Positions 1 to 8,760 of a stretch of DNA of 64,000 nucleotides are shown piece by piece. Under the pieces are notes generated by a model. The model had not been told where the DNA came from, made no database searches, and saw only the letters and a program-made list of their open reading frames with translations. The DNA lies in contig JACMZG010001863.1 in NCBI GenBank assembly GCA_018340805.1, forward strand, positions 21,418,085 through 21,482,084, written 5' to 3'. Position numbers and translations under genes: made by a program. The DNA comes from Microvelia longipes. Lineage: Eukaryota > Arthropoda > Insecta > Hemiptera > Veliidae. The first letter of the stretch is position 1. The number at the start of each line of letters is the position of its first letter.

Positions 1-71
1 ATATTAAAAATTACTTATGTATGACTGAAAATGATTTTAATATCGTTTCACATTTTCAAGATGAGTATCAT

Positions 72-265
72 AATGTTTAAACTTTTCAACCCTTAAAAAC
101 AATCCCTAAGTTTAAAATAATGTTAAAAATTTATTTTCATACCATTATATTTTACATAAAATATTGTCATACAATTTAATTATATAGCACGTGTAATTTT
201 ATATTCTAGTACATGAATTTAAATTGTTTAAAGTTTTCAACACCCAAAAACCATCCCTAATTTGC
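72..265. repeat. Degenerate direct repeat, about 152 bp period
   Basis: The stretch at 72-113 (a GTTTAAA, TTTTCAAC, CAATCCCTAA pattern) recurs with substitutions at 224-265. This suggests an old tandem duplication of about 152 bp. No coding potential is visible in it. Confidence 0.55.
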
Positions 266-425
266 AAAATGTATTTTTTTAAAAATTAATTTTATGCGAT
301 TACTTAAATTAATCGGTTTTTAATGAAAATAATAAATTTATTATATATTATTTATTAAATGCAACATAAAAATAACTTTAGTACAAGAAATCAATGGATA
401 CAACTTTACAAAAATCAATAGTTCA

Positions 426-515
426 TTATCCAGCATCGGAGTCGCTGTCGTGATCTTCTTGGTCAATTGGAGGGTTATTCTCGCAGTTGTCTCCACAGAT
501 ATATGTTTTACGTAC
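426..515 (-). pseudogene. Possible 3' coding end with acidic tail
   Basis: On the minus strand one frame reads a Cys-containing segment (ICGDNCENN) followed by an acidic Asp/Ser-rich tail (HDSDSDAG) and a stop at 426-428. The local base composition is richer in GC than its surroundings. The frame runs back into ACGTATATA-type simple sequence, so no start or splice acceptor can be assigned. I do not recognise the family. A short Cys motif with an acidic tail occurs at the end of some transposases, but that is only a guess. Confidence 0.2.
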
Positions 516-1984
516 ATATATATACGTATACATACATACAATTTACGTTTATTTCACTCTGCTCTGAAATTTTTGTGCTCCGAAAATTAAATTTTACCAA
601 ATTAAAAAAAAAGCATTTCGTATTTTGACCTAACTCCTACAATTTTTAAGTTAGCGCAATCTACAAAAACTATGTTTTAAGGTAATTAAAAGCTACAAAA
701 TTTTTTATATTAACATATGGTGTAAAACCCATCGTTTTCAAAATGGCGAAGGGTCAAAGGGCTAAAAAATAGGTTGTCATTGTACTCCGCGTGCTCTTTG
801 AACAGTCACATCTCCGTCAATTTTTAACTGACAGAAAAAAATAAAAAACCAAAATTTTTGTTAAAAAAAATACCTATATTTTTTATCTCTTTAATTTTTT
901 GCGTATCTTTCATTGTTTCTTTAAAATATCAAGAAAAAGGCATTTTTTTGAAAAATTTGAAAAAAAATTATTTTTCTTTAAATCGTAATTTTTAGAAAAT
1001 TATGCATTCCAAACCGGCTAAACCACTATGATCCCATTTGATATATCTCACATTAAAGTAATCTTCTGACGGGATACGATTAAATTTTTATTTTTGGTGG
1101 AAAATGGTGCTTACTAAACTCATACATTTTTTGTTTAAAAATTTTAATGTCCTTGGTTTTTATATGACAAATCACCGAATTTGCGTTCAAAAGACTTTTA
1201 ACAGTGCTCATTTTAAAGGTCTTTTCAGGCACTATAAAAAACCTTTCTATAGACATATTCGTAAAATACATCTGTTGCCTGCTAAATGGCTTTGAATACT
1301 CCGATATGAGTACGGACAAAAAAAAACGGATTCTACCTCCAATATCTCGCTTACTATTGCACTTAAAGTACTTTTGCAAAAAGGGATTTGTTTGTTTTTT
1401 TATCTACTACAATTTTGTTCCTTATAAAATTATCGCTAAAATGCTTAATTCTTAAGATATTGCCGAAAAATTGTTAAAAAACACGGGAAAATTCGGAGTT
1501 TTCAATCGCTAATAACACGGAAAGTATTGCTTTTATGAAAAAACTTCATACTACATTTTTTTCTTTAATAAGTCAATTAATCGATTTCTGGTGTTATTTT
1601 GACCGAAAAATTTCCACCCTCGAGATGGGGTGGCAACACCCCCCAGGAAAAAAGCACCCTGTGGGTCAATGTCACCTTTCAAGTTAAGGTTGAGATAAGA
1701 CTAATTCCAAATTTTCAAGTCATTCCATCGATAGGCAAGCAAATCGGAGGTATTATGCTTCATTGACTGTACTAAATGTAATTCAATACATACATATTCA
1801 AATATATAAATCTTATCAATTTTATCGACTAATACAAAAATTAAATTTTACTAAAAAAATGTGTATTAAAAATAAAAAATAAAGAAAATGATTACATAAA
1901 AATTCGTTCAAAGCTACGCTGCAATATCAATTTTGATATTTTTTTAAATATACATAAATATATTTGCTCAATTTTAGGGAATTT
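516..1984. other. AT-rich sequence without a supportable gene
   Basis: Only short overlapping ORFs on both strands occur around 1080-1455, and none resembles a known family. A GC-richer patch at 1610-1740 (ACCCTCGAGATGGGGTGGC and following) stands out from the background and may be a decayed coding or element fragment. I could not identify it. Confidence 0.4.
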
Positions 1985-2095
1985 ACAATAAAAAAAAATA
2001 AGCCTATGAGGTTGAGGTCATGGAGGGGTGGAGTAGGGGAGGTAGATCTTTCGGAATGAGGGCCTCCCTGATCAAGAATATATATACATATATAC

Positions 2096-2185
<90 letters not shown>
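1985..2185. mobile_element. TA-core repeat family copy (flank plus (TA)n)
   Basis: A flank reading CCTATGAGGTTGAGGTCATGG and then GGAGGGG-like sequence runs into a (TA)n tract at about 2070-2180. The same flank precedes (TA)n at about 18985-19122 and 3340-3560, and an inverted version follows (TA)n at about 60440-60470. It is probably a non-autonomous element whose core is, or has expanded into, a TA microsatellite. Confidence 0.5.
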
Positions 2186-2187
<2 letters not shown>

Positions 2188-2329
2188 AACATTGACATTG
2201 ACATAATGTATACAAGTCACGCTTTTTGTCTAATACATTTAAAAATTCGCTTATATCGTGGCAGTATTCCACTTATATAAACCAGCAATATGATGAACTG
2301 AGAATGTACAACAACCATAAGGGTGCAAA

Positions 2330-2375
2330 GCGGCCCCAGCCCCGACACGGCAAAGAGGCCGAGGCCTGTTCCTAA
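2330..2375. repeat. GC-rich patch related to the hairpin cluster
   Basis: A short GC island with CAAAGCGGCC and GGCAAAGAGGCC blocks resembles a decayed copy of the GCGAAGC hairpins at 4870-5113. The surrounding 2186-2740 is AT-rich and holds no gene I can support. Confidence 0.3.
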
Positions 2376-2839
2376 TGTTCCTAATTTATTCCTAATGTTT
2401 TTCTACTTTTAATTTGTTTTAGTTTGCAACTAAAGCATTCGTCTAAACTTAATTTAAGTTTAAGGATAAGTAATATTGGTACAAAAAAGAGATCAGTTAA
2501 TAGCTAGATCAGTTAATTAGATTAGATGTAATAAAAAACAACTGTAATAGATGGTATTTATTACAGAGTATTTATTACTTGGTAATAATAAGTAATTTAA
2601 CTTCGGACTTATTTATTGTAATAAATAGGGAATAACTTTTTTATTTATGGTAATAAAAAAGTTATTTCATTTTGTAATTTGTTTTTTTAACTGTGTTAAT
2701 TCTTCAAAAAGATAAAATTAAATCGAAAGCTCGGCAAAATTAGTGATTTTAGTGAATTTTCTTTGGAAAAAAATCGCTAATAGGACATGCTCCATGGTGG
2801 GAGCCTGTTTTAATGTCACAATAGTTCACAAGATCCAAA

Positions 2840-3175
2840 ATAATAAAACAAGTATTTTGGAACTAATGATCTTTGATGACAACGGTCTTTACAAACAAGG
2901 TATAGTCTTTTTGGAACTAACGGGAAGGCCGGGATCTATCGAATCAACCCGTTGCCTCCAAAATTCATTTGATCCAAAACAGTATTATTTACGTAGTAAT
3001 TAATTTTTAATGTCATAAATACTCGTAAGTTCCAAAAATTAGATTAAAAAAATTGTTTCCATCAAATTTTGGAGACAACGAACCTTGGAAACTGTGAACT
3101 TTGAAGGCAATGGGATTTTTGTTTTGGAACTAACGAACTTTGGAGACAGTGAACTGGTGTCAACGTAAACACACC
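2840..3175. repeat. Short internal repeats, decayed element
   Basis: The block TTTTGGAACTAA recurs three times (about 2856, 2909 and 3123). A segment near 2952-2975 is partly complementary to one near 3060-3080 (CCTCCAAAAT against ATTTTGGAG). This looks like an old foldback element. An ORF at 2743-3003 overlaps it but resembles no known protein. Confidence 0.3.
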
Positions 3176-3280
3176 ACCTTGTGTCTTCAAACCTTATATG
3201 TCAAACAATAAATCATCATGTTTGAGAGCTATGCTACTGTCTTTCTCTTGAACAACTTAATAAAAAATATTGGCTCTTTG

Positions 3281-3318
3281 TGAATAAGCCAGGAAGGTTA
3301 TTCACACTTTTCACCGGT
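3281..3318. repeat. 38 bp dispersed repeat, partner at 6133-6171
   Basis: A block beginning TTTGTGAATAAGCCAGGAAG and ending TTTTCACC occurs here and again at 6133-6171 with few changes. It marks a fragment shared between the two places. Confidence 0.6.
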
Positions 3319-3324
3319 TTTTAG

Positions 3325-3567
<243 letters not shown>

Positions 3568-3589
3568 AGAGTTTTCTACCCTTTCGTAT

Positions 3590-3740
3590 GGCGAACGATA
3601 ACTCTCGAAGGCGTTCTCAAATTGAAACGAAACTTTGCAAATCGCGAGATGTTGAGGAGGTTACGAGGCCTATTGTTTATAAAATCATTATGACGTCATC
3701 AATCAAAGTTATGACGTCATGAAAAAAAAATTTTTTTGAA
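3590..3740. repeat. Dispersed repeat fragment with direct ATGACGTCAT motifs
   Basis: The block ATTGAAACGAAACTTTG is shared with 7031-7047 and nearly with 26912-26928, linking this stretch to the 5S-like repeat family. It contains two copies of ATGACGTCAT (about 3689 and 3710), a perfect palindrome equal to a CRE/ATF site. These may be incidental. Confidence 0.4.
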
Positions 3741-3892
3741 ACTTGAAATGGCTTTAAAACAAGGTATTTCGTGTTTAGGTAGACGGCTAGCTGAATCGAT
3801 TAAGACCACTTTCAGCTGAATCGAACCATCACAAATGGCGCAAACAGTATACATATATATATAATGTTGTATATATGTATACGTCCAGGTCA

Positions 3893-4139
3893 AAGACTGT
3901 ACGATATCTCTTGGTTCAGTAGTGTTAGAGGTTGGGGATATAGTATAATTGAAGGGCCTCTACCTCTTGCTCCATCCTGGTAAGCCTGCTGTCCTAGAGA
4001 GACAGGACAAAAATGGCTTCCACTAAACCACGGCGAGCAAAGCAGGCCCGTAAAGCGGAAGAACCTCGAAGTAGTCTTTATATGTTCGAATTCGTTCTAA
4101 AACGATTGCGACCGGTTTCAGCTCAATCAGACAATCCTA
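3893..4139 (+). repeat. Dispersed repeat family C, copy 1
   Basis: About 245 bp shared with 28638-28871. Common blocks are GGTTCAGTAGTG, CAGACAAACAGGACAAA-like sequence, CACGGCGAGCAAAGCA, and CGATTGCGACCGGTTTCAGC near the right end. Divergence and small indels indicate an old interspersed element. The following 4140-4860 is AT-rich with no supportable gene. Confidence 0.7.
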
Positions 4140-4869
4140 AGCATAGATAAACAATATTAACATAGATGGTTCACTCCCGAGTGTAGTAGGAACACTCAAT
4201 TGACAAGTTTGTGTTTATGATTTAAGTTGGGGGCTTCATCACTAGAGTCTTGAAGAGCGCTAGTAGTAAAAATATATTTGCTCTATTCGCTACTAGATTG
4301 TGCTGTAGTATTTTTTTAAATACAAACAGTTGCCAATCGTTTAGTAAAATAAAATAAAAGTAAACAAAGATCTATGGTATTCTGACGACAGAATGGGTGA
4401 AGTAAGAGTGAGAAATTAATTTTTTTTCACTTTTTACCAATTTATACGAAATTCTTAAAGAGCTTTTTCGGGATCACTCATCCATCGACTCCTCATCATT
4501 CTAGCGCTGAAAAGCGGATGAAAAGACTTGATTACCCTCAACAGCACGTTGTTTGGTTGAATAAAAATAAATAAATAAAAGTGTCAGAAAATAAAAAATA
4601 TCTGACAGTTTCACGCTGTCACACCACTAGACTGTACTACTTGAGCCTCCTGCATCCCATCAACTATTTTTTTTTAAATCCTTGAGGGAGCCATCTATGT
4701 CAATATTGTTTATCTATGATCCTAAGTGACGGAAACGGTATTTTTATTTAAAAACAAAAATCATGAATATATTTTTGTTTATAACGCTTGTTAGTTTTAA
4801 TATTATAGCATACTATTAATAATAAAGTATTAATAAAATCTTAATTAGTAAAATCAAATTTGTGAGAAA

Positions 4870-5113
4870 GCCTCTCAGGCCCGCGAAGCGGGCCTGTGTG
4901 GAGAGGCTGTGAAAATTCGCTAGGTACATGGCAAAATGCCATGTAACAAGAAACAATAATGAAACAACACATCATACAAAACAACAACAATGTGGCCGCG
5001 AAGCGGCCACAGGGAGGCCCCCGGGCCGCGAAGCGGCCCGGTGGGCCGACGCCGCGGAGCGGACGAGGCGCGAAGCGCCGAGGTCGCGTAGCGGCTACGG
5101 GCCGAAGGCCCGT
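4870..5113. repeat. Cluster of GC-rich hairpins with GCGAAGC loops
   Basis: At least six perfect or near-perfect hairpins lie in about 240 bp: 4878-4894, 4992-5010, 5021-5041, 5052-5062, 5067-5079 and 5097-5113. Four have GCGAAGC at the apex, and the others have GGA or GAA apices. Stem sequences differ from hairpin to hairpin while the loop is kept. The first sits inside an outer stem (GCCTCTC at 4870-4876 against GAGAGGC at 4901-4907), and an AT-type hairpin is at 4926-4944. Its GC content contrasts sharply with the AT-rich surroundings. d(GCGAAGC) is known as an exceptionally stable DNA mini-hairpin. Confidence 0.85.
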
Positions 5114-5117
5114 ATTT

Positions 5118-5300
5118 CTGTTTGCGCACGCATCTAATCCTGAGTTTACTCTACTTTACCCTATATTACTCCAAAATGAAAAATTTGAGAGGAAAAAAGA
5201 AAAGTGCAGAGGAGAGTTGGGTACTCCAGTTCATTGGCCGAACAAACTTATGAAACATGTTGTTACTTTACAAAAATTTCTTTACAAGCTCTCCATTTCA
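5118..5300 (+). repeat. Direct repeat, partner at 6183-6375
   Basis: About 185 bp beginning GCATCTAATCC and including TTTACCCTATATTACTCCAA, GTACTCCAGTTCATTGGCCG and TTTACAAGCTCT recurs at 6183-6375 at high similarity. The copies are 1.06 kb apart and flank part of the CTTAAG minisatellite. Confidence 0.85.
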
Positions 5301-6960
5301 ATGATTTCAAGTCTCCTCACTTAAGTAAGTGAGGGGGGAATGCATTAAAAATGTTTGTTGGGGAAAGGGATGAGTGCTTAACTAAAATCATTTGTACTAT
5401 GATTTTTCTATCATAATACTGTTCAATCAATCTTATGTGTCTTTACTTATGGACGGATTTTTTTTAAGAGTAATCGTTCGTAAGTGTGGTTTATAATTAT
5501 GTTTGCTCTTTACTTGAGTTTAATTCTTACTTAAGTGTATGAAGTCACACTTTAGTTCAATCCTTACCTAAGTGTAACCCTTACTTAAATAAAACTAGAA
5601 CATTAATGTTCTTTTTGAATGTTCTTCTCACCTAAGTGTGCTTTTACTTTACTGTGCACCCCGCACCTACTAATTGTGCTTCTTACTAAAGTGTGCTAAT
5701 TACTTATTTCTACTTCTTAATTAAGTGAGTTCTTAGGATGGACATAAAAATCAACATGGCTTAAGGTAACTTAAAAACTAATAGTCCAGGAGCTGCACCT
5801 GAACAAATGTGACTCATTTTGTTCTACATAAAAAAAAAAATCGAAAAATTATGAAGGAAAAATATAATCTGCCTATCTATAGTAGAGCCCTTCATATGAT
5901 TGCGCATGCTCAAAATTTTATAAAATAGCACAAATTTCATTTTTTTTGGAATAATTGTTCTCTGTGGGTCGTGTGCAAAACATGAAGAGAACATTTTTAA
6001 AGGTCATAAAATGATCTATATTTTGACCGATTAAACGATTGTTTAATCGTCAAATTCGGTTGACTACACCCAAAGTTATAGTTATTTCAAAGACACCAAA
6101 AATTTAGTTAATTTATGCAAAGTTAGCGAATTTCTTTGTGAATAACCCAGGAAGGTTATTGACACTTTTCACCTTTTTTCTGTTCGCGTAGGCATCTAAT
6201 CCTTTACTTTACTTTAGAGTTTACTTTACCCTATATTACTCCAAAATAAAAATTTGAGAGGAAATAAGATTGAGAGGAGAGTTGTGTACTCCAGTTCATT
6301 GGCCGAGCAAACCTTATGTAACATATTGCTTCTTTACCAAAATTGTCTTTACAAGCTCTACATTTCAACTTAAGTAAGCTCCTTACTACACTTATATATG
6401 GACCGCTTTTAAAAGAACTCCTTACTTAAGAGTTCTAATTACATAAATATATTATCTTTTTAGACTTCATATCTTAGGACTATGCTCTTAATTAAAGTGT
6501 TCATATTACTTGAGGATGTTCTTCATTTAAGAATTATCTTCACTTAAGGGTGACCCTTATTATAAATGTCATTCTCACTAATGTGTGTTCCTACCTTAAG
6601 TGTGATACATACTTCAGTGTCCACATATTTAAGTGTGCTCCTTATTCAAGTGTGATTATCACATATATGTGTACTTCTTAATAGATGATTAAATGTTACC
6701 TTCCTTGGTTAATAACGTAGACGTGACAGGGCTAATTATCCTAATTGTTCTTATCACTAATGGTTCTATTTTACTTACAAGTTCACATCACATAAGTGTG
6801 CTTCTTATATAAGGTTCATATCACATAATTATGTTCTTCATTTATGTGAACACTTACCGAAAGAACTCACTAAGTGTGCTTCATATTTAAGTGCGATCTC
6901 CTCTTAAATATAATGCTAACTTAAATATGACCCTCAGTCATGTGTGCTCTCCCCACAACA
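5300..6960. repeat. Degenerate CTTAAG-rich minisatellite, block 1
   Basis: Imperfect units of roughly 17-20 bp follow the theme CTTACTTAAGTGTGCTCC, at highest density in 5500-5720 and 6370-6960. CTTAAG and TTAAGTGTG recur many times. A CACTTAAGTAAGTGAG palindrome is at 5319-5334. No gene is visible. The second copy of the 185 bp direct repeat lies inside at 6183-6375. Confidence 0.7.
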
Positions 6961-6963
6961 AAA

Positions 6964-7545
6964 AACTCGGGTACGGGGTACCTTGGAACTTTTCCTCATC
7001 ACATCGGATAATAATGAATATTCTGGTCGTATTGAAACGAAACTTTGTGTACTTATTTATTACGTCAAGGTAATTAAATCAAATTTCAAGTGAATTAGAT
7101 TATTTTTTCGTTTTTTTACAATTTTTTAAAAACGCACACAAGTCATTCGATAAAATTGAACTAATGCTAATAATGAGGCAAAACATAGCACATATGCATG
7201 GCTACATCATTGTTCCGCGTTTTATGATTTTTCAAAATGTTTACGAGTCATTATTGCGGGTTAATGACGTCATAAAAAATTATTTTCCGAATAGCACAAC
7301 TACAGCAGTAGACTGATTTTTTTTACAAAGTTTCATTTCTCTAGCATAAATACACTAGGAGCTACGATGATAACAGACACAAAAACACACACACAATAAC
7401 AGACAGACAATTTTGAGAAAATCACTCAGGATGCCTTAAAAACGCCTGAAACGGATAATTTCGGTTTCATCCCGGTTTCGGATTTTTTTTTTCTAACACA
7501 AATACTTTTTCAAAATACCTATACGGTATAAATGAGGAAAAGTAA
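6964..7545 (+). mobile_element. 5S-like repeat family copy, internally rearranged
   Basis: It starts with CGGGTACGGGGTACCTTGGA and ends with ATACGGTATAAATGAGGAAA, the same two ends seen at 26653-27094. The middle carries the ACAGACAGACAATTTTGAGA and CCCGGTTTCGGATTTTTT blocks shared, in the opposite orientation, with 27600-28100 and 31520-31860. The 5S-like module is missing here. The copy is inserted within the CTTAAG minisatellite. Confidence 0.7.
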
Positions 7546-8075
7546 AAATTACACCTTACTTAATGTGTACCTAACTTAAATGTGCATATCAATTTAGTGA
7601 GCTCTCCACTTAAGTAAGCTGTCTACTTAAGTGTTATCTCTACTTTATGTATGATGCTAACATATGTGTGCTTCTATATAGCTTAAGTAAGCTACTAACT
7701 TAAGTGTGCTCTCCAATTAAGTAAGCTGGTAAGCAAAGTGTACTCTCCACATAAGTGAGCTGCTAACTTAAATGTGGTCCTTACTTAAGAGTGCTTCTCG
7801 CATCAATGTAAGAGGCACATTGAAGTGTGCATTCCTTGCTTAAATGTGCTCTTTGTTTAGGTTCGCACCTTACTTGAGTGAGATTCTTTCTTAAGCTTGA
7901 TCCTTACATAAGTTTACTTGTGAGCTTCTTATTTAAGTGTGGTCCTTACTTAAGTGTGCTTCTTCTTACTGTATGTGTGCTTTTAAAATAATAAATAAAT
8001 CTGAATCTTAATCTTAAGTTTGGTCCATACTTAAGTGTGATCCTTACTTAAGTGCGATCCTTACTTAAGTGTGTA
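7545..8075. repeat. Degenerate CTTAAG-rich minisatellite, block 2
   Basis: The array interrupted at 6964 resumes here. The cleanest units are at about 7930-8070, where ATCCTTACTTAAGTGTG-type units follow one another. The interruption shows that the array predates the inserted repeat element. Confidence 0.7.
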
Positions 8076-8175
8076 CTTGAGGGTACCTCGGAACTTTTCC
8101 GTAATAGAATGGATTCACCATGCACATCTTCCCTACTTCGGACTCGCTTCGCTCGTCCTCAGAATATACAAGTTG
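8076..8175 (+). mobile_element. 5S-like repeat family, left-end fragment
   Basis: GGGTACCTCGGAACTTTTCC followed by CGGACTCGCTTCGCTCGTCC matches the left end of the 26653 copy. It is truncated after about 100 bp. Positions 8176-8415 hold no identifiable feature. Confidence 0.7.
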
Positions 8176-8464
8176 TTAAATTATTTTGCAATACTTATCA
8201 ATTTACATGACTAAATAAGACATAAGAATATGAAAAAGATGTCTGCTTCCATATTAGCTTTTTATAATATAATAAGTAAGTTTAGTTACTACGCCGAAAT
8301 AAATTAGACAAATAAGTTTAATTTTGTTGTAATGACCGTCACGGGCTTATATTATTACTAAAATTAAAATTTGTATTGATTAATTGCAATTTTAAAATTA
8401 AAAAGGTTATATTTACCGCAAGTTGAAGAAGCAATCGAAGAATCAGCTACCGTCGATACTTGCT

Positions 8465-8526
8465 GTTGGATATAAATATCCCTGGACCGGTTTCGGCATA
8501 ACGCCATCATCAGCAGGCGGGGCAAC
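8465..8526 (-). ncRNA. Hammerhead ribozyme-like motif, type I, left arm
   Basis: This is the exact reverse complement of the motif at 8671-8732, placed by the palindrome: GTTG at 8465-8468 corresponds to the CAAC side, and CAAC at 8521-8526 to the GTTG side. A transcript of either strand would therefore carry one motif. Confidence 0.68.
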
Positions 8527-8670
8527 ACTCGAGTTCTCAACTAATAAAGTTAAATCAGTGATTAACTTCTAGTCTCAATGAGCACGACGAGCCATCTTCA
8601 GAGGGCTCGTCGTGCTCATTGAGACTAGAAGTTAATCACTGATTTAACTTTATTAGTTGAGAACTCGAGT

Positions 8671-8732
8671 GTTGCCCCGCCTGCTGATGATGGCGTTATG
8701 CCGAAACCGGTCCAGGGATATTTATATCCAAC
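8671..8732 (+). ncRNA. Hammerhead ribozyme-like motif, type I, right arm
   Basis: The conserved core CTGATGA (8684-8690) is followed by stem II (GGC 8692-8694 with GCC 8700-8702), GAAA (8703-8706), a minimal palindromic stem III (ACCGGT 8706-8711) and cleavage-site nucleotide C8712. Stem I pairs CCTG (8680-8683) with CAGG (8713-8716). A second helix across an internal loop pairs GTTG (8671-8674) with CAAC (8729-8732). One extra T (8691) lies between the core and stem II, which departs from the canonical hammerhead, so activity is not assured. Self-cleavage of element transcripts would be the expected role. Confidence 0.7.
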
Positions 8733-8760
8733 AGCAAGTATCGACGGTAGCTGATTCTTC

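Larger units (their letters stand above)
8437..8760. mobile_element. Penelope-like terminal repeat palindrome, 157 bp arms
   Basis: Arms 8437-8593 and 8604-8760 are reverse complements of each other with a 10 bp loop (8594-8603). Checked pairs include GAAGAATCAGCTACCG at the left end against CGGTAGCTGATTCTTC at the right end, and AGCACGACGAGCC against GGCTCGTCGTGCT next to the loop. Each arm holds a hammerhead-like core. Related, more decayed sequence is at 30640-30790 and 62709-62790. Head-to-head terminal repeats with hammerhead motifs are characteristic of Penelope-like elements. Confidence 0.8.

Noticed and set aside
2020..2280. ORFs of alternating Tyr-Ile across (TA)n tracts (also 3376-3722, 18372-18638, 60088-60504)
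   Set aside because: They are translations of TA microsatellites and have no protein-like composition outside the repeat.
3685..3725. Paired ATGACGTCAT (CRE-like) sites as an enhancer
   Set aside because: They lie in a dispersed repeat with no nearby gene; GACGTCAT also occurs in other copies of the family.
4920..5324. Three overlapping ORFs rich in Arg, Pro and Gly
   Set aside because: They run through the GC-rich hairpin array on both strands; the composition is explained by the hairpins.
5300..8075. CRISPR-like array
   Set aside because: The CTTAAG units are degenerate, without constant repeats or unique spacers, and the DNA is eukaryotic in character.
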